Source of the DNA: Stenotrophomonas maltophilia
Lineage (GTDB): Bacteria; Pseudomonadota; Gammaproteobacteria; Xanthomonadales; Xanthomonadaceae
DNA length: 64,000 bases
Direction of reading: 5' to 3'
Assembly: GCF_013464915.1 (NCBI RefSeq)
Contig: NZ_RAVT01000012.1
Location: forward strand, 26,722-90,721
In this document: piece after piece, positions 52,019-60,926 of the stretch
Layout: every line of letters begins with the position of its first letter
Numbering within the stretch: position 1 is the first letter of the stretch
Notes under the pieces: model-generated
The model's database searches: none
What the model was told of the DNA's origin: nothing
What the model saw: only the letters and a program-made list of their open reading frames with translations
Position numbers and translations under genes: made by a program

Positions 52019-52124
52019 GGCGCTGATTCCTTTCGGTGCTGTTGGGTGGTTTGCGCAGCGGGCTGCGCGGTACCGCATCGTGTTGGCCGCGCTGCAGGCA
52101 GCGCAGGCCGGCCATGCGCAGGCG

Positions 52125-53849
52125 TCAGAACGAGACGCCCATGTTCATTCCGAACGTGGTGTAGCCGGTCTGGAAGCCGCGCGGCCTGGACAACGGACTG
52201 CCGACGAAGGCATCCCAGTTGATGTGGCGGGTGCCGCCGCGAAGGCCGAGCGCGGTACCGGTGAGCCTGTCGCCGAGCAACCGGGCCGTGGACGGACCGC
52301 CGACGCGGCCGTGATCGACCGCGACGTAGGCCTCCACGCCACTGCCCAGGGGTACGCCCACTTCATTGCGCAGCAGCCAGCCGCGCTCGCCGGTCAGCGA
52401 CATTTCGCCATCGAAGCCACGCACGGTGTAGCGGCCACCGATCGAGAACCGATCCTGCGGTACCAGCGGTGAGCGGTTCCACTGCGCACGCCAGCTGCCG
52501 GTGTAGCGCAGGCTCTGGCGGCCCCACTGCATCGGCACGACCAGCTGCGCATCGGCGGTGTAGATGCGGCCATGCGCCGTGCCTTCGCCAAAGGCCTCTT
52601 CCGGCGCGCGCAGCGCGTTGAAGGCGCCGGTCCCCTTGCGGTACGCCAGGTTCACATCCAGTGTCGCCTTGCCGATGAAGTGCCGGTGGCCCAGGCCCAG
52701 TTCCCAGCCCGCCATGCGGCGGCGCTGCACTTCGATCTCGGTATCGTTGATGAAGTTGTCCGATTCGCGGTACCAGCCACGCGCGTACATGCTGGTCTTG
52801 GCGCGCGCGTTGCGGAACAGCATGCGTGTCAGGCGCAGCTCGGCGTTGCGGCTGGAGCCACTGTAGACGTAGTTCTCGAACGCACCGGCAACGGTCTGCT
52901 CATAGTCGAAGTTGCTGGCGTTGGCGCCCAGCAGCCATCCGCCCAGCGGCACGCTGTAATGCACTGACCAGCTGTCGGTGCCACGCTCGCTGCCGTTGAA
53001 CACCGATTTGCCCACGTTGATGTAGAACAGATCGCTAAGGCCGGCCGCGTTGTCCACCGACACCGTGGTGCCGGCCTGCATCTTGCCGGTGGACTGGCTG
53101 CCGGCATCGTCCAGGGTCAGGTTGACCCGTACCAGGCGCGCCTGCTGCCAGCTGATCACCAGATCGCTCTCGCCCGGCTTGGCCGCCGCGCCATCGGCCG
53201 GGGGCGCGATCTGGATGTCCACCTGCGCGGTCGGCACGCGCTGCAGGTTTTCCAGCGCCTGTTCGATGTCACGCAGGTTCAGTACTTCGCCGCGTGTCAC
53301 CCGCACCGCGTTCCAGAGGGCGGGGGTGCGGCCTGCGCCGTCGGCAAAGCGGATGGCATTGACGCGGCCTGGCACGACCGTGAGCGTCAGGATGCCGGTC
53401 TTCAGGTCCTGCGGTGCGGCCAGGATGCGGGTGGTGACGTAGCCGCGCTCGATGATCGCGTTCTGCACGCGCTTCATCACGATGTCCACGCCGGCGGTGC
53501 CGAGGCAGCGCCCGGTGGCGGGGTCGCTGCGGGGATCGGCTGCCGCCAGCGCCCAGCGGAAGCGGTCCGCTAGATCCCCCTGCAGCGCGATGGTGTTGAT
53601 GGTGAAGCAGGGGGACTCTTCCACCGGCAGGTGGCCGAGGTCTTCGGTAGCCGGCTGCAGGCGGACATCCGGCGTGGACTCCTGCTGCTCACGCAGCGCG
53701 CGCTCGCGCTCCTGCTGCCGGAGCAGTTCCTGCTCCGGCGACACCGTCTGCGCCCCGGCCGGTGCCTGGAAGCCGGCGATGGCCAGTGCCACGCCCACGG
53801 ACAACCGCCACTGCAACGCGCGGCTGCGTACATTACGTCCCTGTTCCAC
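52125..53849 (-). CDS. cdiB: CdiB/TpsB outer-membrane transporter
   Basis: This 574-residue two-partner secretion transporter (ShlB/FhaC family) has a signal peptide (VGVALAIAGFQAPAGAQ). An N-terminal helix with an Arg/Glu/Gln-rich linker (ELLRQQERERALREQQES) follows. Two POTRA domains come next (CFTINTIALQGD; then GYVTTRILAAPQDLKTGIL, the classic TpsB motif). The 16-strand barrel contains the YTVRGFDGE loop motif. It exports CdiA in an unfolded state. The start is inferred as GTG at 53849 because it gives the normal family length; the ORF is open upstream to 54107. Its stop is 106 bases before cdiA, giving the cdiB-cdiA-cdiI order of E. coli-type loci. Confidence 0.92.
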   Translation of the reverse strand: MEQGRNVRSRALQWRLSVGVALAIAGFQAPAGAQTVSPEQELLRQQERERALREQQESTPDVRLQPATEDLGHLPVEESPCFTINTIALQGDLADRFRWALAAADPRSDPATGRCLGTAGVDIVMKRVQNAIIERGYVTTRILAAPQDLKTGILTLTVVPGRVNAIRFADGAGRTPALWNAVRVTRGEVLNLRDIEQALENLQRVPTAQVDIQIAPPADGAAAKPGESDLVISWQQARLVRVNLTLDDAGSQSTGKMQAGTTVSVDNAAGLSDLFYINVGKSVFNGSERGTDSWSVHYSVPLGGWLLGANASNFDYEQTVAGAFENYVYSGSSRNAELRLTRMLFRNARAKTSMYARGWYRESDNFINDTEIEVQRRRMAGWELGLGHRHFIGKATLDVNLAYRKGTGAFNALRAPEEAFGEGTAHGRIYTADAQLVVPMQWGRQSLRYTGSWRAQWNRSPLVPQDRFSIGGRYTVRGFDGEMSLTGERGWLLRNEVGVPLGSGVEAYVAVDHGRVGGPSTARLLGDRLTGTALGLRGGTRHINWDAFVGSPLSRPRGFQTGYTTFGMNMGVSF

Positions 53850-54098
53850 GATGCTTTTTCCCTGCGGATGGCTGCCAGACCGACGAAGATGCGGCTGGAA
53901 GAGGCAGCACTGTAAGGGAATCGTGTGGCAGGAAACAGAGCCGGCAGACTGCCGCCGGCCCAGCCCATCCGGGCAAAATGTGATATCCGACGGACGGCAT
54001 TCCGCCAGCGGGCGGCGCCCCGGATCTACACCCGGACCAGCGCCGGTCCGCCAGTACGCCGACAGATGCCTGCGGCACTGGGGAAACCGGTGCCCGGC

Positions 54099-54132
54099 CC
54101 CCGCCACTGCAGGCGACGCAGCAGTGGCGGGG
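54099..54132. terminator. Strong hairpin in the cdiB-amtB gap
   Basis: The 306-base gap 53850-54155 has no gene. It should hold the cdiB promoter, which I cannot place. CCCCGCCACTGC (54099-54110) and GCAGTGGCGGGG (54121-54132) pair perfectly around a 10-base loop, 23 bases after the amtB stop. There is no T-tract on the minus strand, so terminator function for amtB is likely but not certain. A smaller CGGACC/GGTCCG hairpin lies near 54033-54052. Confidence 0.45.
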
Positions 54133-54155
54133 CACCTTTGAAACCGTGAAGCCCG

Positions 54156-55583
54156 TCAGGCCTCGTAGGCCGATTCACCATGCGAGGTCACATCAAGACC
54201 GGTGCGCTCGGCTTCCTCGGTCACGCGCAGGCCAACCACGCTGCGCACCACCAGCAGGATCAGCGTGGTCACCACCGCCGACCACACCACGGTGAGGCCG
54301 ACGCTGACCACCTGCACCCAGACCTGGTGGGCGATATCCAGACCGACCTTGGTACCACCCAGCGACTGTGCACTGAACACACCGGTGAGAATCGCGCCGA
54401 CGATGCCGCCGACACCATGCACACCGAACACGTCGGCGGTGTCGTCCACCTTCAGCAGGCGTTTCAAACCGGTGACGCCCCAGACGCAGACCACGCCGGC
54501 GACGAAGCCGATGACGATCGCGCCGAGCGGGCCGACGGTGCCGCAGGCCGGGGTGATGCCGACCAGGCCGGCCACCGCACCCGAGGCCGCGCCCAGTGCC
54601 GACGGCTTGCCCTTGCTGATTGCTTCCACCAGTGTCCAGCCGAGCACCGCTGCGGCCGTGGCCAGCACGGTGTTGAGGAAGGCCAGCGAGGCGACGGTGT
54701 CGGCGGCAGCTGCAGAACCGGCGTTGAAGCCGAACCAGCCCACCCACAGCAGCATTGCGCCGATGTAGGTAAACGGCACGTTGTGCGGCTTCAGCGCGGT
54801 CTGGCCATAGCCCAGGCGCTTGCCGACGAACCACGCGGCCACCAGGCCTGCAACGCCCGCGTTGATGTGCACCACGGTACCGCCGGCGAAGTCGATGGCA
54901 CCCAGCTCACCCAGGTAGCCGCCACCCCAGACGATGTGCGCCATCGGGATGTAGCTGAGGGTGAACCACAGCGCCGAGAACAGCAGCACCGCGCGGAACT
55001 TGATGCGTTCGGCGAAAGCACCGACGATCAGCGCGGTGGTGATGCCGGCAAAGGTCGACTGGAAGGCGACGAACAGATAGTCCGGCAGTCCCTTGATCGG
55101 CGTGTTGCCCACCGACTCGGGGGTGAAGCCCTTGAGGAAGGCGAACTCGGTGAACGAGCCGAAGAACGGGTTGCCTGCACTGAACACCGCGCTGTAGCCG
55201 TAGGCCACCCACAGCAGCAGCACCAGCGAGAACACCACCAGGATCTGGCTGAGCACCGACAACACGTTCTTCGAGCGCACCAGCCCGCCGTAGAACAGGG
55301 CCAGGCCCGGTACCACCATCAACAGCACCAGCAGGGTGGAGGTGAGCATCCAGGCCACGTCGCCGTGGTCGAACGCGGGCGCTGCTGCTTCCGCGACGGC
55401 GGGTGCCGCGGCGACGGGCTCCTGCAGCGGTTCAACCGCCACGCTTTCGCTGGGCAGCGGCGACACCTGCGCCTGGGCGTGGGCATTGCCCGGCCAGGCA
55501 CCGGCGGCCAGCGCGCTCAGCAGCATCAACAGGCACACGATATGGAACCGGGCTTGCCACCCGGTGAGAAGGCGCATCTTCAT
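54156..55583 (-). CDS. amtB: Ammonium transporter AmtB
   Basis: This 475-residue inner-membrane channel has an N-terminal signal-like segment of about 37 residues and then eleven helices. The twin pore histidines lie in TVVHINAGVAGLVAAWFVGK and FGVHGVGGIVGA. LWVGWFGFNAGSA is the family signature. It conducts ammonium when external nitrogen is scarce and is blocked by GlnK. It is 21 bases downstream of glnK, the usual glnK-amtB pair. The leader contains an Ala/Pro-rich insert (residues about 38-70) before the first conserved helix. Confidence 0.96.
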   Translation of the reverse strand: MKMRLLTGWQARFHIVCLLMLLSALAAGAWPGNAHAQAQVSPLPSESVAVEPLQEPVAAAPAVAEAAAPAFDHGDVAWMLTSTLLVLLMVVPGLALFYGGLVRSKNVLSVLSQILVVFSLVLLLWVAYGYSAVFSAGNPFFGSFTEFAFLKGFTPESVGNTPIKGLPDYLFVAFQSTFAGITTALIVGAFAERIKFRAVLLFSALWFTLSYIPMAHIVWGGGYLGELGAIDFAGGTVVHINAGVAGLVAAWFVGKRLGYGQTALKPHNVPFTYIGAMLLWVGWFGFNAGSAAAADTVASLAFLNTVLATAAAVLGWTLVEAISKGKPSALGAASGAVAGLVGITPACGTVGPLGAIVIGFVAGVVCVWGVTGLKRLLKVDDTADVFGVHGVGGIVGAILTGVFSAQSLGGTKVGLDIAHQVWVQVVSVGLTVVWSAVVTTLILLVVRSVVGLRVTEEAERTGLDVTSHGESAYEA

Positions 55584-55604
55584 GGGGGAGTCTCCGGAAG
55601 GGGG

Positions 55605-56141
<537 letters not shown>

Positions 56142-56158
56142 TCAGGGGTCCTTGGCGT

Positions 56159-56198
56159 GGGGTCAGAGCCCTTTCATGCATGAAAGGGATCCGACCCC
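56159..56198. repeat. 40-bp GGGGTC/GACCCC palindrome, copy D
   Basis: GGGGTCAGAGCCCTTTCA pairs with TGAAAGGGATCCGACCCC across TGCA in the centre. It is the best preserved copy and lies between glnA and glnK. Confidence 0.8.
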
Positions 56199-56246
56199 GT
56201 GCAACGACCCCGATCTGACCGCGGCTCCCCAGCCGCGAAAACGGAA

Positions 56247-56287
56247 GCGATGGCGGCGGGTGGGAGGGGGAAGCCCACCGCCATCGC
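56247..56287 (-). terminator. Candidate glnA terminator
   Basis: GCGATGGCGG (56247-56256) pairs perfectly with CCGCCATCGC (56278-56287), seven bases after the glnA stop. TTTT follows within eight bases on the minus strand. Confidence 0.6.
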
Positions 56288-56293
56288 ATCCGG

Positions 56294-57703
56294 TCAGCTG
56301 GCGTAGTACAGCTGGTATTCCAGCGGGTGGGTGGCCGCGCGGAACTTGGTCACTTCCTGCATCTTCAGCGCGATGTAGCCGTCGATGAAGTCATCGCTCA
56401 TCACGCCGCCGGCCTTCAGGAACTCGCGGTCCTTGTCCAGCGCTTCCAGGGCCTGGTCCAGCGAGGAGCAGACCTGCGGGATCAGCTTCTCTTCTTCCGG
56501 CGGCAGGTCGTACAGGTCCTTGTCGCTCGGTGCGCCCGGGTCGATCTGGTTCTTGATGCCGTCCAGGCCAGCCATCATCAGCGCGGTGAAGGTCAGGTAG
56601 CCGGACTGGATCGGGTCCGGGAAGCGCATTTCGATGCGGCGTGCCTTCGGGTTGGACACCCACGGAATGCGGCACGAGGCCGAGCGGTTGCGGGCCGAGT
56701 AGGCCAGCATCACCGGCGCTTCGTAGCCCGGCACCAGGCGCTTGTAGCTGTTGGTGCCCGAGTTGGCGAAGGCGTTGATGGCCTTGGCGTGCTTGAAGAT
56801 GCCGCCGATGTACCACAGCGCCAGCTGGCTCAGGCCGCCGTAGCCGTCACCGGAGAACAGGTTGGTGCCGCCCTTGGACAGCGACTGGTGCACGTGCATG
56901 CCGCTGCCGTTGTCGCCGACGATCGGCTTGGGCATGAAGGTGACGGTCTTGCCGTTGCGGTGCGCCACGTTCTTGATGACGTACTTCATGCGCAGCAGTT
57001 CGTCGGCCTTCTGCACCAGGGTGCTGAACTTGGTGCCGATCTCGCACTGGCCGGCGGTGGCCACTTCGTGGTGCTGCACTTCCACTTCGATGCCGACCTG
57101 TTCCAGGGTCTTGCACATCTCGGCACGCAGGTCGTGCAGGGTGTCGGTCGGCGGAACGGGGAAGTAACCGCCCTTCACGCCCGGACGGTAGCCGCTGTTG
57201 GCGCCGTCGTACTTGGCGCCGCTGTTCCAGGCGGCTTCTTCGGAGTCGACCTGGAAGAAGGTGTGGCCCATTTCATTGGCGAAGCGGACCGAATCGAAGA
57301 TGAAGAATTCCGGCTCCGGGCCGAAGAACGCGGTTTCGGCGATGCCGGAGGACTTCAGGTAGGCCTCGGCGCGCTTGGCGATGCCGCGCGGGCAGCGGCC
57401 ATACGGCTGCATGGTGGCCGGGTCCAGGATGTCGCAGCTGATCACGATGGTCGGATCGGCGTAGAACGGGTCGACGTAGGCGCTGGCGGTATCCGGCAGC
57501 AGCACCATGTCCGACTCGTTGATGCCCTTCCAGCCGGCGATCGAGCTGCCATCGAACATCTTGCCTTCTTCGAACAGCGACGGCTCGATGATGCTGACCG
57601 GGAAGGTCACGTGCTGCTCGACACCACGCATGTCGACAAAGCGCAGATCGACGAATTCGATCTGGTTGTCCTTGATCAGCTTCTCAACGTTTTCCACGGA
57701 CAT
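56294..57703 (-). CDS. glnA: Glutamine synthetase type I
   Basis: This 469-residue enzyme forms glutamine from glutamate, ammonia and ATP and is the main ammonia-assimilating enzyme. Signatures are complete: [44 protein letters not shown], and [10 protein letters not shown]. The adenylylated Tyr is in [12 protein letters not shown] (about residue 398). It is a dodecameric type I-beta enzyme. GAGGT lies nine bases before the ATG at 57703. It has a sigma-54 promoter and two NtrC sites upstream, and forms a single-gene unit followed by a hairpin. Confidence 0.98.
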   Translation of the reverse strand: MSVENVEKLIKDNQIEFVDLRFVDMRGVEQHVTFPVSIIEPSLFEEGKMFDGSSIAGWKGINESDMVLLPDTASAYVDPFYADPTIVISCDILDPATMQPYGRCPRGIAKRAEAYLKSSGIAETAFFGPEPEFFIFDSVRFANEMGHTFFQVDSEEAAWNSGAKYDGANSGYRPGVKGGYFPVPPTDTLHDLRAEMCKTLEQVGIEVEVQHHEVATAGQCEIGTKFSTLVQKADELLRMKYVIKNVAHRNGKTVTFMPKPIVGDNGSGMHVHQSLSKGGTNLFSGDGYGGLSQLALWYIGGIFKHAKAINAFANSGTNSYKRLVPGYEAPVMLAYSARNRSASCRIPWVSNPKARRIEMRFPDPIQSGYLTFTALMMAGLDGIKNQIDPGAPSDKDLYDLPPEEEKLIPQVCSSLDQALEALDKDREFLKAGGVMSDDFIDGYIALKMQEVTKFRAATHPLEYQLYYAS

Positions 57704-57743
57704 CGGTACGACCTCGGATGGGGATGAATGCCTGCTGAGGTAC

Positions 57744-57759
57744 AGCAACGACCGTGCCA
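57744..57759 (-). promoter_or_regulatory. Sigma-54 promoter of glnA
   Basis: On the minus strand the sequence reads TGGCACGGTCGTTGCT, an exact match to the sigma-54 -24/-12 consensus (TGGCACG-N4-TTGCT). It lies 41 bases upstream of the glnA start codon, putting the transcript start near 57732. Confidence 0.92.
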
Positions 57760-57822
57760 ACTTTTCAGATGCCGCAAGTCCTTGATTTAAAAAAGGCCGC
57801 CCCGCGCAGGTGCAGAACGCGG

Positions 57823-57868
57823 TGCACCAAACGGGTGCGGCGGTCACCAGACGCACCCGTTTGGTGCA
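57823..57868 (-). promoter_or_regulatory. NtrC enhancer: two sites forming a perfect inverted repeat
   Basis: Two sites fit the NtrC pattern GCACC-N5-GGTGC: TGCACCAAACGGGTGCG (57823-57839) and CGCACCCGTTTGGTGCA (57852-57868). The two 17-mers are exact reverse complements, with centres 29 bp apart, about three helical turns, so NtrC dimers would bind the same face. They lie about 98 and 127 bases upstream of the predicted glnA transcript start, a typical enhancer distance. The second site is also only 59 bases before the divergent uppP start. Confidence 0.9.
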
Positions 57869-57926
57869 GCAGGGATCGTCTATCCTCTCGACCTTCTTCC
57901 TTCCGCCGCGCGTGCACGCACCGTCC

Positions 57927-58721
57927 ATGTCCGACCTGCTCTCCGCCCTGCTGCTGGGCATCCTCGAAGGCTTGACCGAATTCCTGCCGATCTCCAGCAC
58001 CGGCCACCTGCTCATCGCCCAGCACTGGCTTGGGGCCCGCTCGGACTTCTTCAACATCGTCATCCAGGCCGGCGCGATCGTGGCCGTGGTGCTGGTGTTC
58101 CGCCAGCGCCTGCTGCAGCTGGCCACCGGCTTTGGCCAGCGCGAGAACCGCGAGTACGTATTCAAGCTGGGCGCCGCCTTCCTGGTCACCGCCGTGGTCG
58201 GCCTGGTGGTGCGCAAGGCCGGCTGGTCGCTGCCGGAAACGGTCAGCCCTGTGGCCTGGGCGCTGATCATCGGTGGCGTCTGGATGTTGCTGGTGGAGGC
58301 CTATACCGCGCGCCTGCCCGACCGCGACCAGGTGACCTGGACGGTGGCGATCGGCGTCGGTCTGGCGCAGGTGGTGGCCGGTGTGTTCCCCGGCACCTCG
58401 CGCTCGGCCTCGGCCATCTTCCTGGCCATGCTGCTGGGCCTGAGCCGCCGCGCCGCCGCCGCCGAGTTCGTGTTCCTGGTCGGCATTCCCACCATGTTCG
58501 CCGCCAGTGCCTACACCTTCCTGGAGATGGCCAGGGCCGGGCAGCTGGGCAGCGAGAACTGGACCGAGGTGGGCGTGGCCTTCGTTGCCGCGGCCGTCAC
58601 CGGCTTCGTCGTAGTGAAGTGGCTGATGGGCTACATCAAGTCGCACAGGTTCACCGCCTTCGCCATCTACCGCATCGCGCTGGGCGCAGCACTGCTGCTG
58701 TGGTTGCCGTCCGGCAGCTGA
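57927..58721 (+). CDS. uppP: Undecaprenyl-diphosphate phosphatase UppP (BacA)
   Basis: This 264-residue inner-membrane enzyme recycles the lipid carrier undecaprenyl diphosphate to the monophosphate for wall and polysaccharide synthesis, and can raise bacitracin tolerance. The two catalytic blocks are [15 protein letters not shown] (with Glu and His) and [14 protein letters not shown] (with Arg and Ser). About eight helices follow the family plan. The ATG at 57927 ([15 protein letters not shown]) fits family length, though no clear ribosome site precedes it. It is divergent from glnA. Confidence 0.95.
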   Translation: MSDLLSALLLGILEGLTEFLPISSTGHLLIAQHWLGARSDFFNIVIQAGAIVAVVLVFRQRLLQLATGFGQRENREYVFKLGAAFLVTAVVGLVVRKAGWSLPETVSPVAWALIIGGVWMLLVEAYTARLPDRDQVTWTVAIGVGLAQVVAGVFPGTSRSASAIFLAMLLGLSRRAAAAEFVFLVGIPTMFAASAYTFLEMARAGQLGSENWTEVGVAFVAAAVTGFVVVKWLMGYIKSHRFTAFAIYRIALGAALLLWLPSGS

Positions 58722-58794
58722 ACCGCGCCGGGGCACGGCAACCCCGTTGCCGGCCCCACCCCGTTTCCCCCACGGTTCCCCAAGGAGAATCACC

Positions 58795-59622
58795 ATGAAC
58801 CGCAAGCTCACCCTGCTCCTCCCGCTGGCCCTGATGGCCGCCTGCAGCCAGACCCCGGCCCCGGCCGGCAACGGCGGCGACGACGTGGCCCCGGCTGCGG
58901 CCAAGGCAGCAGACCAGCAGACGCTGGCGCACCTGGATGCGCAGCGCCTGCAGAGCCAGCACTGGCTGCTGCAGCAGGCCACCGCCGCCGACGGCAAGCG
59001 CATCGACGCGCTGTTCGCCCGCGAAGACAAGCCGGTCACCCTGGACTTCGCAGATGGCCGCCTGTCGGTCAGCAACGCCTGCAACCACATGGGTGGCAGC
59101 TACACCCTGGCCGACGGCAAGCTGACCGTGGGCGCCATGGCCTCGACCCTGATGGCCTGCACCGACAAGGCGCTGATGGCGCTGGACGAGGCCGTGTCGA
59201 GCCGCCTGCAGGGCGAGCTGAAGGCCACGCAGGATGCCGACGGCAAGCTGACCCTGACCACCGCCAAGGGCGACGTGCTGGTGTTCAACCCGGAACCGAC
59301 CGCTGAAACCCGCTATGGCGGCGCCGGCGAAACCGTGTTCCTGGAAGTGGCCGCCAAGACCGAGAAGTGCTCGCACCCGTTGATCCCGGACTACCAGTGC
59401 CTGCAGGTGCGTGAAGTGAAGTTCGACGACAAGGGCCTGAAGCAGGGCGAGCCCGGCAAGTTCGAGAACTTCTACGGCAACATCGAGGGTTACACCCACG
59501 AAGACGGCGTGCGCAACGTGGTGCGCGTGAAGCGCTACGAGGTGAAGAACCCGCCGGCCGATGCGCCCTCGCAGGCGTACGTGCTGGACATGGTGGTCGA
59601 GTCGGCCATCGAGAAGAAATAA
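58795..59622 (+). CDS. Lipoprotein with META and DUF4377 domains
   Basis: This 275-residue lipoprotein has lipobox MAAC. A META domain spans residues about 45-160 (SVSNACNHMGGSYTLADGKL, AMASTLMACTDKALMALDEA). A DUF4377 domain is at about 180-272 (EVAAKTEKCSHPLIPDYQC, FENFYGNIEGYTHEDGVRN). META domains occur in heat-shock protein HslJ and related outer-membrane proteins; their role is unclear. AAGGAGA is well placed before the ATG. A second META-like gene follows, separated by a terminator and repeats. Confidence 0.88.
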   Translation: MNRKLTLLLPLALMAACSQTPAPAGNGGDDVAPAAAKAADQQTLAHLDAQRLQSQHWLLQQATAADGKRIDALFAREDKPVTLDFADGRLSVSNACNHMGGSYTLADGKLTVGAMASTLMACTDKALMALDEAVSSRLQGELKATQDADGKLTLTTAKGDVLVFNPEPTAETRYGGAGETVFLEVAAKTEKCSHPLIPDYQCLQVREVKFDDKGLKQGEPGKFENFYGNIEGYTHEDGVRNVVRVKRYEVKNPPADAPSQAYVLDMVVESAIEKK

Positions 59623-59629
59623 AACGATG

Positions 59630-59657
59630 GAAGGGCGGCCGAGAGGCCGCCCTTCTT
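59630..59657 (+). terminator. Rho-independent terminator after the META/DUF4377 gene
   Basis: GAAGGGCGGCC/GGCCGCCCTTC with GAGA tetraloop is followed by TTC. It lies eight bases after the stop. Confidence 0.8.
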
Positions 59658-59664
59658 CATGGTC

Positions 59665-59744
59665 GGTAGAGCCGGCCGCTGGCCGGCTGCCCTGCGGGGC
59701 ACCGCCAACACACGGATGTTGCCGGCCAGCGGCCGGCACTACCC
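59665..59744. repeat. Dimeric GTAG-type (SMAG-like) element
   Basis: Two palindromic units face each other: GTAGAGCCGGCCGCTGGCC near 59666-59688 and GGCCAGCGGCCGGCACTACC near 59723-59743. They form a large inverted repeat of about 80 bp with GTAG/CTAC ends. This is the dimer form described for SMAG elements. Confidence 0.75.
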
Positions 59745-59764
59745 ACATGCATCGGGAGATCGGC

Positions 59765-60226
59765 ATGAAGCACGTCCCCATTCTCATAGCCGCTGCACTG
59801 CTGGCCGTGTGCGCGGATGCCTCCGCTGCCAGCACGCCCGGTACCGATCGGCTCGAAACACGCCTGTGGCAACTGGCGCGCGCCACAGATGCGCAGGGCC
59901 GGCGCATCGATGCCTTGTTCGTCCGCGGTCGCGAGCCCTACACGCTGCGCTTCGGGCACGGTTACATGAGCGAGTTGAACCTGTGCAACAACGTCAGCAG
60001 CCAGTACCGGCTGCAGGGCAACCAGCTGATTCTTGAGAACGGCATCCAGACAGTGGCCGGATGCATGCGGGGTGACATCGTCGTGCAGCAGCAACGCGCG
60101 GGAAAGCTGATGGGCAGCCGGAGTGCCGCACCGACGCTCGAGCTGGACGACCGCGGCGCACTGGTAGTGCGCAACGCGCAGGGCGACACCGCGGTGTTCG
60201 AACCGGCGCCACTGCCGGTGAAATGA
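59765..60226 (+). CDS. Exported META-domain-like protein
   Basis: This 153-residue protein has a signal peptide (IAAALLAVCADASA). A domain like the first half of its upstream neighbour follows: LWQLARATDAQGRRIDALFV aligns with WLLQQATAADGKRIDALFA, and MSELNLCNNVSSQYRLQGNQ with NACNHMGGSYTLADGKL. It lacks the DUF4377 domain. It is probably a paralogue that arose by local duplication, located in the periplasm. The ATG at 59765 is preferred; the upstream open frame runs through repeat DNA. Confidence 0.75.
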   Translation: MKHVPILIAAALLAVCADASAASTPGTDRLETRLWQLARATDAQGRRIDALFVRGREPYTLRFGHGYMSELNLCNNVSSQYRLQGNQLILENGIQTVAGCMRGDIVVQQQRAGKLMGSRSAAPTLELDDRGALVVRNAQGDTAVFEPAPLPVK

Positions 60227-60237
60227 TCATGGAAGCG

Positions 60238-60290
60238 GTCGAGCATGGCTCGACGCTACAGGTAGAACCGGCCGCTGGCCGGCTCTACCC
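60238..60290. repeat. Two adjacent GTAG-type (SMAG-like) palindromes
   Basis: GTCGAGCATGGCTCGAC followed by GCTAC (60238-60259) and GGTAGAACCGGCC with GGCCGGCTCTACC (60261-60290) fill the gap between converging genes. Confidence 0.75.
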
Positions 60291-60304
60291 ACCCTGTGTG
60301 CTGC

Positions 60305-60916
60305 TCAGCCCAGCGCCGGGTTCAACGTGTAGGTGCCGTGCAGTGCGGCTTCGGCCAGCACGTGGCCGTGCATGGCGCGGTACGCGTCGGCGGCGGTGAA
60401 GCGCTGCGGCAGGTCCAGCGACGCCACGTCCAGCGCGAATACCCGGAAGAAATAGCGGTGCATGCGCTCGTCGTTGAACGGCGGGTACGGGCCGTCATAG
60501 CCCAGGTAGTCACCCGCCATGTCCGGGTTGCCCGCGAACCAGCCGGTGAAGTCGTTCAGACCCTGGCGGCTGCCGGCCGGGCCGGCGGGTGCGGGCTTGC
60601 CCTTCACCACGAAGCCGTCGCTGCAGCTGCCAGCGGCGATCTCCTGCACCGTGGCCGGGATGTCGGCCATCACCCAGTGCACGAAATCGCAGCGCGGCTG
60701 GTCGCGCGGCACGCTCATGTCGCTGCGGCCAACCGTCTCCGGCACGGTCGGTACGTCCGGATCCACGCATACCAGCAGGAACGAACGGGTGCCGGCCGGC
60801 GCCCCGCTCCAGGCCAGGTGCGGGTTGCGGTCCGGGGCGAAACCGTTGGCGTCGCCCGCGGCGAACTCACGATCGATCGGTGCGCCGTTGGTCAGGCTGT
60901 GGCTGGTCAACTGCAT
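60305..60916 (-). CDS. YbhB/YbcL-type Raf kinase inhibitor-like (PEBP) protein
   Basis: This 203-residue phosphatidylethanolamine-binding-fold protein shows HLAWSGAPAGTRSFLLVCVD, the DPDVP motif, CDFVHWVMADIPATVQEI and HRYFFRVFALDVASLDLP. An insertion after PVPE (TVGRSDMSVPRDQPR) is longer than in E. coli YbhB but common in this subfamily. The role is unknown; homologues bind anionic ligands. GGAGAG lies before the ATG at 60916. It reads from the gene encoding the TPR protein ten bases upstream and is likely cotranscribed. Confidence 0.88.
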   Translation of the reverse strand: MQLTSHSLTNGAPIDREFAAGDANGFAPDRNPHLAWSGAPAGTRSFLLVCVDPDVPTVPETVGRSDMSVPRDQPRCDFVHWVMADIPATVQEIAAGSCSDGFVVKGKPAPAGPAGSRQGLNDFTGWFAGNPDMAGDYLGYDGPYPPFNDERMHRYFFRVFALDVASLDLPQRFTAADAYRAMHGHVLAEAALHGTYTLNPALG

Positions 60917-60926
60917 CGGACTCTCC

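Noticed and set aside
49415-52222. A 935-codon plus-strand open frame over the cdiA 5' part
   Set aside because: Same cause as above; no recognisable domain, and it crosses the cdiA start into cdiB.
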